A DNA stretch of 47,280 nt from Flavobacteriaceae bacterium (GCA_013043825.1 JABDNM010000109.1:1-47280); one strand, 5' to 3'. Positions 35,855-42,245 are shown, counted from the stretch's first letter. Numbers and translations are program-made. The notes: a model not told the origin generated them from the sequence alone.

Positions 35855-35939
35855 GCGAAAATAGCTCAGTTGGTACCCGCCCGTACCGGACGGTACGTTC
35901 GTGCGGGGAGCGCCATCCGCCGCGGCGGATGGAGGTCGC
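35855..35939 (+). pseudogene. Truncated tRNA-Gly-like copy 1, with D-region insert and replaced anticodon arm
   Basis: Begins GCGAAAATAGCTCAG like the intact tRNA-Gly, runs to TTGGTA, then carries a 32-base insert (35876-35907), then GAGCG and a palindrome CATCCGCCGCGGCGGATG in place of the anticodon arm, then GAGGTCGC. The T arm and 3' acceptor strand are missing; the copy ends in a 19-base AT-rich spacer (35940-35958). It cannot fold into a functional tRNA. It is transcribed, if at all, as part of the precursor of the downstream tRNAs. Confidence 0.85.
35876..35907. repeat. 32-bp palindromic insert within tRNA-like copy 1
   Basis: Exactly the extra 32 bases that make copy 1 longer than copy 2 (periods 104 and 72). 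It folds as outer CCCGC/GCGGG with inner CGTACCG/CGGTACG around a GA loop. GC content is high relative to its surroundings. It resembles a small REP-like palindromic element. Confidence 0.75.
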
Positions 35940-35958
35940 TAACAAAAATTGCAATAAT

Positions 35959-36011
35959 GCGAAAATAGCTCAGTTGGTAGAGCGTCATCCGCCGTGGCGG
36001 ATGGAGGTCGC
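35959..36011 (+). pseudogene. Truncated tRNA-Gly-like copy 2 with replaced anticodon arm
   Basis: Identical to the intact tRNA-Gly over the acceptor 5' strand and D arm (GCGAAAATAGCTCAGTTGG through GAGCG). Then the 17-base anticodon arm is replaced by TCATCCGCCGTGGCGGATGG, a near-perfect hairpin, followed by AGGTCGC. The T arm and 3' acceptor strand are absent. The same 19-base spacer as after copy 1 (36012-36030) leads to the intact gene. Confidence 0.87.
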
Positions 36012-36030
36012 TAACAAAAATTGCAATAAT

Positions 36031-36103
36031 GCGAAAATAGCTCAGTTGGTAGAGCGCCACCTTGCCAAGGTGGAGGTCGCGGGTTCGAATCCCGTTTTTC
36101 GCT
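36031..36103 (+). tRNA. tRNA-Gly (anticodon GCC)
   Basis: 73 bases. Acceptor GCGAAAA/TTTTCGC, D arm GCTC-AGTTGGTA-GAGC, anticodon arm CCACC-TTGCCAA-GGTGG with GCC at 36064-36066, variable AGGTC, T arm GCGGG-TTCGAAT-CCCGT, discriminator T. CCA is not encoded. It is the only complete member of three tandem copies. Confidence 0.97.
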
Positions 36104-36114
36104 CAAGTTTGCTA

Positions 36115-36199
36115 GCTGAAGTGGTGGAATTGGTAGACACGTTGGACTTAAAATCCAATGGCCATTATGGCCGTGCGGGTTCAAGTCCCGCCTTCAGTA
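36115..36199 (+). tRNA. tRNA-Leu (anticodon TAA)
   Basis: 85 bases. Acceptor GCTGAAG/CTTCAGT, anticodon arm TTGGA-CTTAAAA-TCCAA with TAA at 36149-36151, a long variable arm GGCCATTATGGCC typical of class II tRNA, T arm GCGGG-TTCAAGT-CCCGC, discriminator A. CCA not encoded. Separated by 11 bases from tRNA-Gly and followed by a terminator. Confidence 0.96.
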
Positions 36200-36210
36200 C
36201 AGATGCATAA

Positions 36211-36240
36211 GAAGCCGGATCCAGTGATTCGGCTTTTTTG
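36211..36240 (+). terminator. Terminator of the tRNA operon
   Basis: AAGCCG (36213-36218) pairs with CGGCTT (36230-36235), followed by a T-run. It lies 13 bases past tRNA-Leu. Confidence 0.82.
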
Positions 36241-36276
36241 TTTGACGAAACCAAGCAAACTGGTTTGTGATGGTTG

Positions 36277-36369
36277 AGGAAAACAAAAAAGCAATCCGAC
36301 CTTTGTCGGATGAGGCTTTTATTCTCAAGATGTTGAAGCGGGACTCGCGAGGGTAGTGAGCAATTCCCG
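36277..36369. repeat. 93-bp direct repeat, copy A, containing a bidirectional terminator hairpin
   Basis: Matches copy B (36382-36474) with 5 mismatches in 93 bases; period 105. The first part folds as AAAAGC-ATCCGAC-CTTT-GTCGGAT-GCTTTT (36287-36320), a symmetric terminator that could stop the minus-strand gene at 36517. The second part has a weak CGGGA/TCCCG stem. No gene in this stretch. Confidence 0.8.
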
Positions 36370-36381
36370 TTCTTGCTATTC

Positions 36382-36474
36382 AGGAAAACAAAAAAGCAAT
36401 CCGACCTTTGTTGGATGAGGCTTTTATTCTCAAGCTGTTGAAGCGGGACTAGCGAGGGTAGTGAGTAATTCTCG
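36382..36474. repeat. 93-bp direct repeat, copy B
   Basis: Same layout as copy A. The terminator stem at 36392-36425 has one G-T pair (GTTGGAT) where A is perfect. It lies closest to the end of the minus-strand membrane-protein gene and is its most likely terminator. Confidence 0.8.
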
Positions 36475-36516
36475 CAAACAACCCTCCCAAGATTTATTTA
36501 TGCTTCTATCTTCCAA

Positions 36517-37035
36517 CTAAAGCTCATCACTGAAGATCTTATTGATCTCTTCGTCCATTTCATCCTTCAAATTTTCGGAGGCCGATTGTTTTCGGCTTAG
36601 TAAAATGGAAATATAGATGAGGAAGAAAAGTATGGGTAAGATGACCGGAAGTGAGTACCAGAAGTCGAATTCGTCTATGTACTGAATATTGTGGTTGATG
36701 ACTCCTGAGAGTTGGAACAGGAACATGGTAAATGGAACCAAGATGGCATATTTCCACCAGTTTCGCGACGTTAAAAACCAGACTCCTGTGAGCAGTACAA
36801 AAGTAAGTTTCGTGAACAAGGTATAGATATAACTTTGGACCGTGCTAAAACCACCCGATTTGATTGTTCCGAAGAAAGTCTTCCACTCCGAACCTTCCGC
36901 CGGGGCCAATCGATAGAGATAAAACAAAAAGGGTGTTGCTATTAAGATTAAAATGAGCAACACCCCAATAAAGACAGATTTTCGGTTATCCGTTTGGCGG
37001 GATCTCAATTTTGTCTTTGTCGATTTGTTGTTCAT
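36517..37035 (-). CDS. Hypothetical four-helix membrane protein
   Basis: 172 residues from ATG at 37035 (a GTG one codon earlier is possible). After a basic N-terminus (NNKSTKTKLRSRQTDNRKS) come four hydrophobic helices at about 23-41, 70-90, 95-112 and 125-147, and a charged, acidic tail (KDEMDEEINKIFSDEL). I recognise no family. The 5' end overlaps a tiny lipoprotein gene by 50 bases in another frame, so the pair is probably translated from one transcript. Function unknown. Confidence 0.7.
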   Translation of the reverse strand: MNNKSTKTKLRSRQTDNRKSVFIGVLLILILIATPFLFYLYRLAPAEGSEWKTFFGTIKSGGFSTVQSYIYTLFTKLTFVLLTGVWFLTSRNWWKYAILVPFTMFLFQLSGVINHNIQYIDEFDFWYSLPVILPILFFLIYISILLSRKQSASENLKDEMDEEINKIFSDEL

Positions 37036-37114
37036 CACTTGTTAGGGCTTCTGGAGTACAACTGGTAGATAATACCAGGCCTCCAATTGCTAAAATAAAG
37101 AATAATTTTCTCAT
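36986..37114 (-). CDS. Tiny lipoprotein overlapping the membrane-protein gene
   Basis: 42 residues, too short for usual gene callers. ATG at 37114 gives MRKLFFILAIGGLVLSTSC, a clear lipoprotein signal with lipobox STSC (Cys19), then a 23-residue mature part TPEALTSDEQQIDKDKIEIP ending in PNG. Stop TAA at 36986-36988. The next gene begins inside it at 37035 in a different frame. Short lipoproteins with a CTPEAL mature start look familiar from other Flavobacteriaceae, but I know no function. The signal quality and operon layout support it. Confidence 0.65.
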   Translation of the reverse strand: MRKLFFILAIGGLVLSTSCTPEALTSDEQQIDKDKIEIPPNG

Positions 37115-37209
37115 GGGGATTACGATTTAATTGTTTATAATCCCATAAAATTATTGAGAACTTTGTTAATTTCTAATAGTCGAAAATCAGTATTTTGTTT
37201 GTACCTTTG

Positions 37210-37635
37210 TTAGTTATTTTTATCGATGAATAGCAAATATAATCGATTAACTGCAATATTCCCAATCGGAAAGTAGAAAGCGAAAAACATGGCCATGGCT
37301 AAAGCGAATACGTGCGGTCCGAACCATACTTCAATAAAATTACCCGGATAGATATAGGAAGTTTGGAGGGCGTATCCGCCAAATTCCAGAAGCCCCATTG
37401 CGATGAGGCCGTAGGCGTACTGTGTAAAGAACGAATAGGGCCGCAGAAGGATAGAGACTGGAACCATGTAGATCACGTAGGTAGTGATAACCTGCCACCA
37501 GTACATAAATCGGGCGATCTCCAATTCGGTGCCAATCCAATTCATTCCCAATCCCCAAAGAAAATATACGAGCACGTACAACAAGAGTTGAATTTTCGGA
37601 ATTTCTTTGAAAGCATCGACGATTTTTTTGATCAT
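37210..37635 (-). CDS. Hypothetical four-helix membrane protein
   Basis: 141 residues. Hydrophobic segments at about 15-35, 48-66, 72-92 and 105-133, rich in Trp, Tyr and Phe (YVLVYFLWGLGMNWIGTELE, GPHVFALAMAMFFAFYFPIG). No catalytic motif and no family recognised. It starts with ATG at 37635 and lies 95 bases upstream of the tiny lipoprotein gene on the same strand, so it may be part of the same transcription unit. Confidence 0.7.
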   Translation of the reverse strand: MIKKIVDAFKEIPKIQLLLYVLVYFLWGLGMNWIGTELEIARFMYWWQVITTYVIYMVPVSILLRPYSFFTQYAYGLIAMGLLEFGGYALQTSYIYPGNFIEVWFGPHVFALAMAMFFAFYFPIGNIAVNRLYLLFIDKNN

Positions 37636-38108
37636 AGGTTGAAGTTTATATCAAAATTAGGACTATAATTTGAATTCAACCACACCCATCTTACCGTATT
37701 TGAAGTACGGTTAAACCGCATGATCAAAATAACAGGAATTTATAACTTGACCTCAACTAAGGATTACAACAAAAATCGATCGTTAGAACGCATTATAACA
37801 AACCTTTTCCCCTATGGAATATTCCAATGCAATCGTTGAAAATACAGCACGAACTGTCCGCAGTGTACAACTGGCATTCAAGTATCAAATTGCGCCGGTC
37901 TGTGGTCATTTTCCATTCATTGAACATTCCTGCAATTTTCGAATCCAGAACTTAACAGAGTGTACTTTTATAGCATAAGTTGCCCCAAAAAACTTTCCAG
38001 TAGTTCGGAAATTTGATTCTTACCATAGACTAACCCAGTAATTTAAAACAACAACTATCCCATTGATGGGATGCTAATTTTTATATATAAACCTAAAATG
38101 AATCTATT
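37636..38108. other. Intergenic region, no gene seen
   Basis: 473 AT-rich bases between divergent genes. The only structure seen is an inverted repeat TACCGTA/TACGGT (37692-37711) close to the minus-strand gene's start, possibly an operator. The final 30 bases before the repeat lipoprotein are very A/T rich (TTTATATATAAA), consistent with a promoter, but no clean -33/-7 pair was found. Confidence 0.5.
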
Positions 38109-38510
38109 ATGAAAAACTTCAAACCAGTAATTATCGCATTAATCGCTGCCTTTTTTTTTATGGCATGCCAGACAGAAGACTTCGCCGATCTAACAGGCGA
38201 TGAGACCAACCTGATCTACCAGGACGAAACCACTGAACGTGCAAGCTCAGACCAACAAGAGCCAAGGCCAACACGTACCGACGGGGATGATGACATGCCG
38301 GAAGGTAAAGGAGGAACCGACGGCGACGATGACATGCCGGAAGGAAAAGGTGGAACCGATGGAGACGATGACATGCCGGAAGGTAAAGGCGGAACCGATG
38401 GAGACGATGACATGCCAGAAGGTAAAGGAGGAACCGATGGAGACGATGATATGCCGGAAGGTAAAGGAGGAACCGATGGAGACGATGATATGCCCGATCA
38501 AGGAAATTAA
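38109..38510 (+). CDS. Acidic lipoprotein with 13-residue tandem repeats
   Basis: 133 residues. A lipoprotein signal ends FFMAC (Cys20). A 38-residue acidic linker follows, then five exact or near-exact copies of GDDDMPEGKGGTD and a partial sixth (GDDDMPDQGN). The DNA repeat is 39 bp (38283-38507) with only synonymous differences, so the protein repeat is under selection or recently expanded. Asp-rich loops could bind calcium; no known domain. A terminator-like hairpin follows, then a sensor kinase gene. It is probably displayed at the surface. Function unknown. Confidence 0.82.
   Translation: MKNFKPVIIALIAAFFFMACQTEDFADLTGDETNLIYQDETTERASSDQQEPRPTRTDGDDDMPEGKGGTDGDDDMPEGKGGTDGDDDMPEGKGGTDGDDDMPEGKGGTDGDDDMPEGKGGTDGDDDMPDQGN
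38283..38507 (+). repeat. 39-bp in-frame tandem repeat
   Basis: Five full units (38283, 38322, 38361, 38400, 38439) and a 30-base partial unit at 38478, all in frame. Differences among units fall at third codon positions. Repeat number could vary by slippage or recombination. Confidence 0.92.
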
Positions 38511-38550
38511 AATCCAGAGGCCAGATTGTTGCAGCTATTGAAAGACCAAC

Positions 38551-38595
38551 AGGGCGCTTTTGTCTTATCAAATCGAGACAGAAGCGTTCTTGTTT
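38551..38595 (+). terminator. Terminator-like hairpin after the repeat lipoprotein
   Basis: Stem of about 14-15 pairs: CGCTTTTGTCT (38555-38565) with AGACAGAAGCG (38576-38586), extended by G-T and A-T pairs, 10-base loop, then TTGTTT. It separates the lipoprotein gene from the kinase gene. Confidence 0.6.
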
Positions 38596-38626
38596 AGGCT
38601 GTAGCGATAAATAAATAATATATTTG
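38593..38626 (+). promoter_or_regulatory. Candidate promoter of the TPR kinase-LuxR operon
   Basis: TATATTTG (38619-38626) is a full TAnnTTTG match, 26 bases before the start codon. The -33 box is weak (TTTA at 38593-38596, 22-base spacer) and overlaps the end of the upstream hairpin. Confidence 0.5.
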
Positions 38627-38652
38627 AACGCCGAACCTTAACAGGCAACCAC

Positions 38653-40710
38653 ATGCCAGTGCAAGTACATCATTTTCCCCCCAGGATCTACCTTTACTCG
38701 TTTCTCTTATCGCTTTTGTTGATAGGATGCGCCAATCCTCGTTCACCGGAAACTTTGGATACTAACCCGGAATTGGATAGCCTGTCCGGTAGATTGGAAA
38801 TGATTGTTAAATCTTCATTGGCTGATTCAGAAAAAAGGAATGAGATCAATGCCATTTTGGATCAGGCTCAAAAGTTCCCGATCGATACGCTGCGACGCAA
38901 TCTATTTTTGGATCTGGGGGATGCATTCGAAAAGATAGGGGATTTAGAAACCTTTCGCGAACTAAATTCGAACACCTATTCACTAAGTGCTAAAATGAAA
39001 GACAGCATGGGGATGGCACTTTCAAGATATATGTTGGGCAGGCATTATTTTTCTGAAGATAAAATAGACAGTGCTTACCGAGCTCATTATCAAAGCGAAC
39101 AACTATTCGCATCCATCGGTGAATTCGATTATGCCGGTAAGGCACGTTTATCGATGGCGATCATTCAAAAGAACGAAAAGGATTATATAGGAGGGGAAGA
39201 CAGTTCGATCAAAGCGATGGACTATTTTTCTCGTACAGGGAATCTAAGGTGGCTCGCTTCATCGAACACCAATTTAGGGCTTATCTCAGACTTGGTGGGA
39301 CATCACGATCGGGCCATTGAATATCATCTAAAAGCATTAGAACAAAGAAAAGCATTGAAAAACAAGGAGGAGTTGATCGCTAGTTCCTATAACAATCTTG
39401 GTCTTGCCCATGCTAATAAAAAGGAATATAGCAGGGCCATCGAATATTATCAACAAGGACTAGCCTATGACAGCCTCTTTCAAAAACGTTCCAAAACTTA
39501 TACACGGCTAATGGATAACCTGGCGTATGCCCGTTTTCTTTCGGGGGAACGTGATGGTCTTGAAAAGGCCCTTTTGCGACCTTTGCGACTACGTGATAGT
39601 TTGAATGATAACCTGGGAGCGGTGATGAGCTATATTCATTTGGCCGAATATCACAAGGAAATGGATTCGATTCAACTTGCGCGTTCGTATGCTCAGACTG
39701 CCTTAGAGAAAGCCATTCCTATCGATTATCATCGCGGAATCCTGGAATCGTTGATGTTACTGGCCGATACTTCAGAAGAAGATAAGGCATTGGACTACAC
39801 CAGAAGATATATTGAATTGAGCGATAGCTTAACAGCCAGAGAGCGTGCTTTCCAGGAACAATTTACGCGGGTGCGTTATGAAACCGATGAGATCGCAGAA
39901 GAGAAAGAGCAGGTTACAAGGACCAATAGGCAATTGATCATTCTCTCTCTCGCCTTGGCCGTTTTCTCTTTGATCGTTTACATCCTCATAAGACAAAAAG
40001 CGACCCGGAAGGAATTGGAATTTGTGGAGTCTCAACACAAAACCAATGAGGAGATCTACCAACTAATGTTATCCCAGCGGGCGAAATTTGAAGAAGGCAA
40101 GCATCTGGAGAAGGTGCGAATTTCGGAAGAATTACATGACGGGGTATTGGGGCGGTTGTTCGGAGTACGGCTCAGTCTTGATAGCTACAACAACAAAATT
40201 GACGAGAAGTCGGTTGATACCCGTGCGAAGTACATAGATGAACTTAAAAACATCGAAGGTGACATCCGAAAAATTTCACATGATTTGAATGCCGAAATGC
40301 TTCAACCCGACATGCTTTTTGTGGATGTAGTTGAAAATCTGATACATAGCGTTTCCACCATTAATGAAGAAAAGGTGTTTGAAACAGAATTTTTTAATGA
40401 TTTTGATGTAAATTGGGAGAAGGTTCCCAATACGGTGAAGGTACATCTGTACCGTATTATTCAGGAATCATTACAAAACATACGAAAACACGCCTCCGCA
40501 AAAACTGTTGGTATTTCGTTCAAGAAGGAACAGGACAGGATTTCCTTACAAATTAAAGACGATGGCGTTGGGATGAATGTTTTGAAGACCAAAAAAGGGA
40601 TTGGATTGAAAAATATAAGGTCCCGTGTAAAAAAAATTGATGGGGAGTTCGAGCTATTGAGTACTCCGGGAGAAGGAACTACAATTACTGTAAGTTATCC
40701 TGAATTATGA
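38653..40710 (+). CDS. TPR-containing sensor histidine kinase (NarL/DegS-type)
   Basis: 685 residues. The N-terminus has a hydrophobic segment ending LLLIGC (Cys26), which reads as a lipobox, unusual for a kinase with a second membrane helix. TPR repeats fill about 60-390 (GLAHANKKEYSRAIEYYQQG). A transmembrane helix lies at about 428-446, then a coiled coil and a HisKA_3-like segment ISEELHDGVLGRLFG with phosphoacceptor His495. The HATPase part has HLYRIIQESLQNIRKHA, DDGVGM and KGIGLKNIRSR. It senses a periplasmic signal through the TPRs. The LuxR-type regulator follows after 51 bases and is the partner. Confidence 0.92.
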   Translation: MPVQVHHFPPRIYLYSFLLSLLLIGCANPRSPETLDTNPELDSLSGRLEMIVKSSLADSEKRNEINAILDQAQKFPIDTLRRNLFLDLGDAFEKIGDLETFRELNSNTYSLSAKMKDSMGMALSRYMLGRHYFSEDKIDSAYRAHYQSEQLFASIGEFDYAGKARLSMAIIQKNEKDYIGGEDSSIKAMDYFSRTGNLRWLASSNTNLGLISDLVGHHDRAIEYHLKALEQRKALKNKEELIASSYNNLGLAHANKKEYSRAIEYYQQGLAYDSLFQKRSKTYTRLMDNLAYARFLSGERDGLEKALLRPLRLRDSLNDNLGAVMSYIHLAEYHKEMDSIQLARSYAQTALEKAIPIDYHRGILESLMLLADTSEEDKALDYTRRYIELSDSLTARERAFQEQFTRVRYETDEIAEEKEQVTRTNRQLIILSLALAVFSLIVYILIRQKATRKELEFVESQHKTNEEIYQLMLSQRAKFEEGKHLEKVRISEELHDGVLGRLFGVRLSLDSYNNKIDEKSVDTRAKYIDELKNIEGDIRKISHDLNAEMLQPDMLFVDVVENLIHSVSTINEEKVFETEFFNDFDVNWEKVPNTVKVHLYRIIQESLQNIRKHASAKTVGISFKKEQDRISLQIKDDGVGMNVLKTKKGIGLKNIRSRVKKIDGEFELLSTPGEGTTITVSYPEL

Positions 40711-40761
40711 TATATTTACTCTATCATTCATTCAAGAGTTCCATTAATTAATAGAAAATAG

Positions 40762-41472
40762 ATGAATAATCATCAAAGTCAATCTGTTGAAGTAATAGGG
40801 ATGAAAACCAAGCTAAAGATACTTATGGTGGACGATCATCCTTTCATCATTGAAGGGTACAAAAATACCTTGGAAGAGAATTTCGAGGCGGTTTATGAAT
40901 TTGATATTGACGTTGCTACCAATTGCGACGAGGCTTCGCATTTTATAATGAAGAATGCCTCGAAAGAACCCTACGATCTTGCGATGGTAGATATTAGTCT
41001 TCCACCTTCAAGTGACGGACAACTCACTTCGGGCGAAGATGTGGTATTGCTCATAAAGGAACATGATGAAGACACTAAGGTGATCATTCTTACCATGCAC
41101 ACGCAAAATAATCGTATACATAATATTCTGTCCATGGTAAACCCGGACGGGTTTCTTATCAAGAGCGACCTCACCTCCAGCGAGTTAGTGCGAGCTTTTG
41201 AGGATGTACTCGCTGGGCGCACCTATTTCAGTCATACGGTGAACGACCATTTCCGTAAGGTCTTATCCAATGATTTTTCTCTGGATCAAAAGAATTTGCA
41301 AATACTGTATCACCTGGGGCGTGGAGTACAAACCAAGAATCTTGGGGAGTATATCAACTTATCCCTCAGTGCAATAGAAAAGCGGAAGAACCACATCAAG
41401 GAGCTTTTCGGCTTAAAATCTTCCAATGACCAGGCGCTCATTGAGGAAGCCAGGAATCGCGGTTTTATTTAG
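40762..41472 (+). CDS. LuxR/NarL-type response regulator
   Basis: 236 residues from the first ATG, or 223 from the ATG at 40801 (MKTKLKILMVDDHPFIIEGY), where receiver homology begins. Receiver: DDHPF acidic pocket, phosphoacceptor Asp77 in LAMVDISLPPS (numbered from the first ATG), VIILTMHTQ and the Lys in FLIKSDLTS. The C-terminal ~65 residues hold a helix-turn-helix of LuxR type (LGRGVQTKNLGEYINLSLSA, EKRKNHIKELFGLKSSNDQA), somewhat divergent. It binds DNA once phosphorylated. Targets are not proven; the nearby dyads at 41949-42002 are candidates. Confidence 0.9.
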   Translation: MNNHQSQSVEVIGMKTKLKILMVDDHPFIIEGYKNTLEENFEAVYEFDIDVATNCDEASHFIMKNASKEPYDLAMVDISLPPSSDGQLTSGEDVVLLIKEHDEDTKVIILTMHTQNNRIHNILSMVNPDGFLIKSDLTSSELVRAFEDVLAGRTYFSHTVNDHFRKVLSNDFSLDQKNLQILYHLGRGVQTKNLGEYINLSLSAIEKRKNHIKELFGLKSSNDQALIEEARNRGFI

Positions 41473-41723
41473 TGTTCTTCAAGAGGTTAGACGTTGCCAA
41501 TCTTCTTAATTACGGTTTCACCACACCTCTTTTGATTTTATTCCTCCGAAACAAACAAATAGTTTTAGATATTTTTGACCCGTTAAGAAGTCGTGCATTT
41601 TCATATCGATACTGATGCATGATAATTAAAGGGACTTAAAATGGTCTTGCAATTGGAACAAAGATTTGGGAGATACCAGGCAAGATCATTTCCTTTTAAT
41701 TAACACTTTAATAATACGATGCC

Positions 41724-41752
41724 AAAAGTTCCTCTTCGGGGGAACTTTTTTT
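41724..41752 (+). terminator. Terminator in the intergenic region
   Basis: AAAGTTCC (41725-41732) / GGAACTTT (41741-41748), 8-base loop, with a T-run after it. It lies 252 bases past the response-regulator stop, so it ends either a long 3' UTR or a separate short RNA from 41570. Confidence 0.85.
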
Positions 41753-41948
41753 ATGCGTTATAATCAAATAAATGCCTTTAGATTTTTGGATATTTTTTTG
41801 ATGAAATTGACTACGAATAATAGTTAAGAAACAGTTCTTTTTGGCAATAAAATATTTGTGTAAAAATGCCGTTTGTGGACTTTTTAGATCGTTTATCGAT
41901 GATTCCTGCATTATTTAAATGGCGATTTTTACTTCAAATATGCGATTT

Positions 41949-42002
41949 AATAGTATGCTATTAGTAGGAAAAAACGCCTATTCTTGTCAATAGCATGCTA
42001 TA
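41949..42002. promoter_or_regulatory. Pair of dyad motifs, candidate operators of the giant surface gene
   Basis: ATAGTATGCTAT at 41950-41961 and the perfect palindrome ATAGCATGCTAT at 41990-42001, 40 bases apart centre to centre (about four helical turns). Both lie on the same face of the DNA, 55-106 bases upstream of the predicted -33 box. The binding protein is unknown. Confidence 0.5.
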
Positions 42003-42055
42003 TAACGATAAAAAAGGTATTTAAACGAAAATAGGCGGCTGTGATACATATCAAT

Positions 42056-42085
42056 TTTGGCACTTCGTTTTTTAACTTAATTTTA
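42056..42085 (+). promoter_or_regulatory. Candidate promoter of the giant surface protein gene
   Basis: TTTG at 42056-42059, 18-base spacer, TAATTTTA at 42078-42085 (last base differs from TAnnTTTG). It would give a leader of about 150 bases that contains the hairpin at 42167. Confidence 0.5.
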
Positions 42086-42166
42086 CCACGACCCTAAATC
42101 AACCAAATTTAATTGATGGACTTAATAGTTCCAGACCTACTTTATTTCGACAATATTATTACACCT

Positions 42167-42203
42167 AAGCACCCAACCTGGGTAATTCCGGTTGCAGGTG
42201 CTT
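42167..42203 (+). promoter_or_regulatory. Leader hairpin upstream of the giant surface gene
   Basis: AAGCACC-CAACC (42167-42178), 11-base loop, GGTTG (42190-42194), CA bulge, GGTGCTT (42197-42203). A 12-pair stem in the 5' leader, 43 bases before the start codon. Downstream bases (CTCTGTTT) are only partly T-rich, so attenuator, stability hairpin or terminator of a short RNA are all possible. Confidence 0.55.
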
Positions 42204-42245
42204 CTCTGTTTAAAATAAATTCTATTAATCAATAGGAATAGACTT

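Larger units (their letters stand above)
41473..42245. other. Long AT-rich intergenic region with regulatory features
   Basis: 773 bases with no convincing gene. Contents: a TATTTTTG box at 41570-41577, a terminator at 41724-41752, two dyads at 41949-42002, an inverted CGCCTAT/ATAGGCG pair (41975-41981, 42031-42037), a promoter at 42056-42085 and a leader hairpin at 42167-42203. A 67-residue minus-strand frame (41708-41911) crosses the terminator and is not supported. Confidence 0.6.

Noticed and set aside
35794-36210. 138-residue open frame across the tRNA region
   Set aside because: It covers the tRNA-like copies and both tRNAs; the apparent repeat KIAQLVERH is the tRNA 5' sequence read as protein.
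35740-36240. tRNA cluster as an integration site of a mobile element
   Set aside because: No integrase, no 3' tRNA-end direct repeat and no change to phage or ICE genes downstream; the duplicated parts are 5' tRNA ends, opposite to usual attachment sites.
38283-38507. Regular 39-bp repeats as a CRISPR array
   Set aside because: No unique spacers exist between units; the repeats are in frame and encode a 13-residue protein repeat.
41708-41911. 67-residue minus-strand frame in the intergenic region
   Set aside because: It crosses a strong terminator hairpin, is AT-biased, and has no signal or domain.
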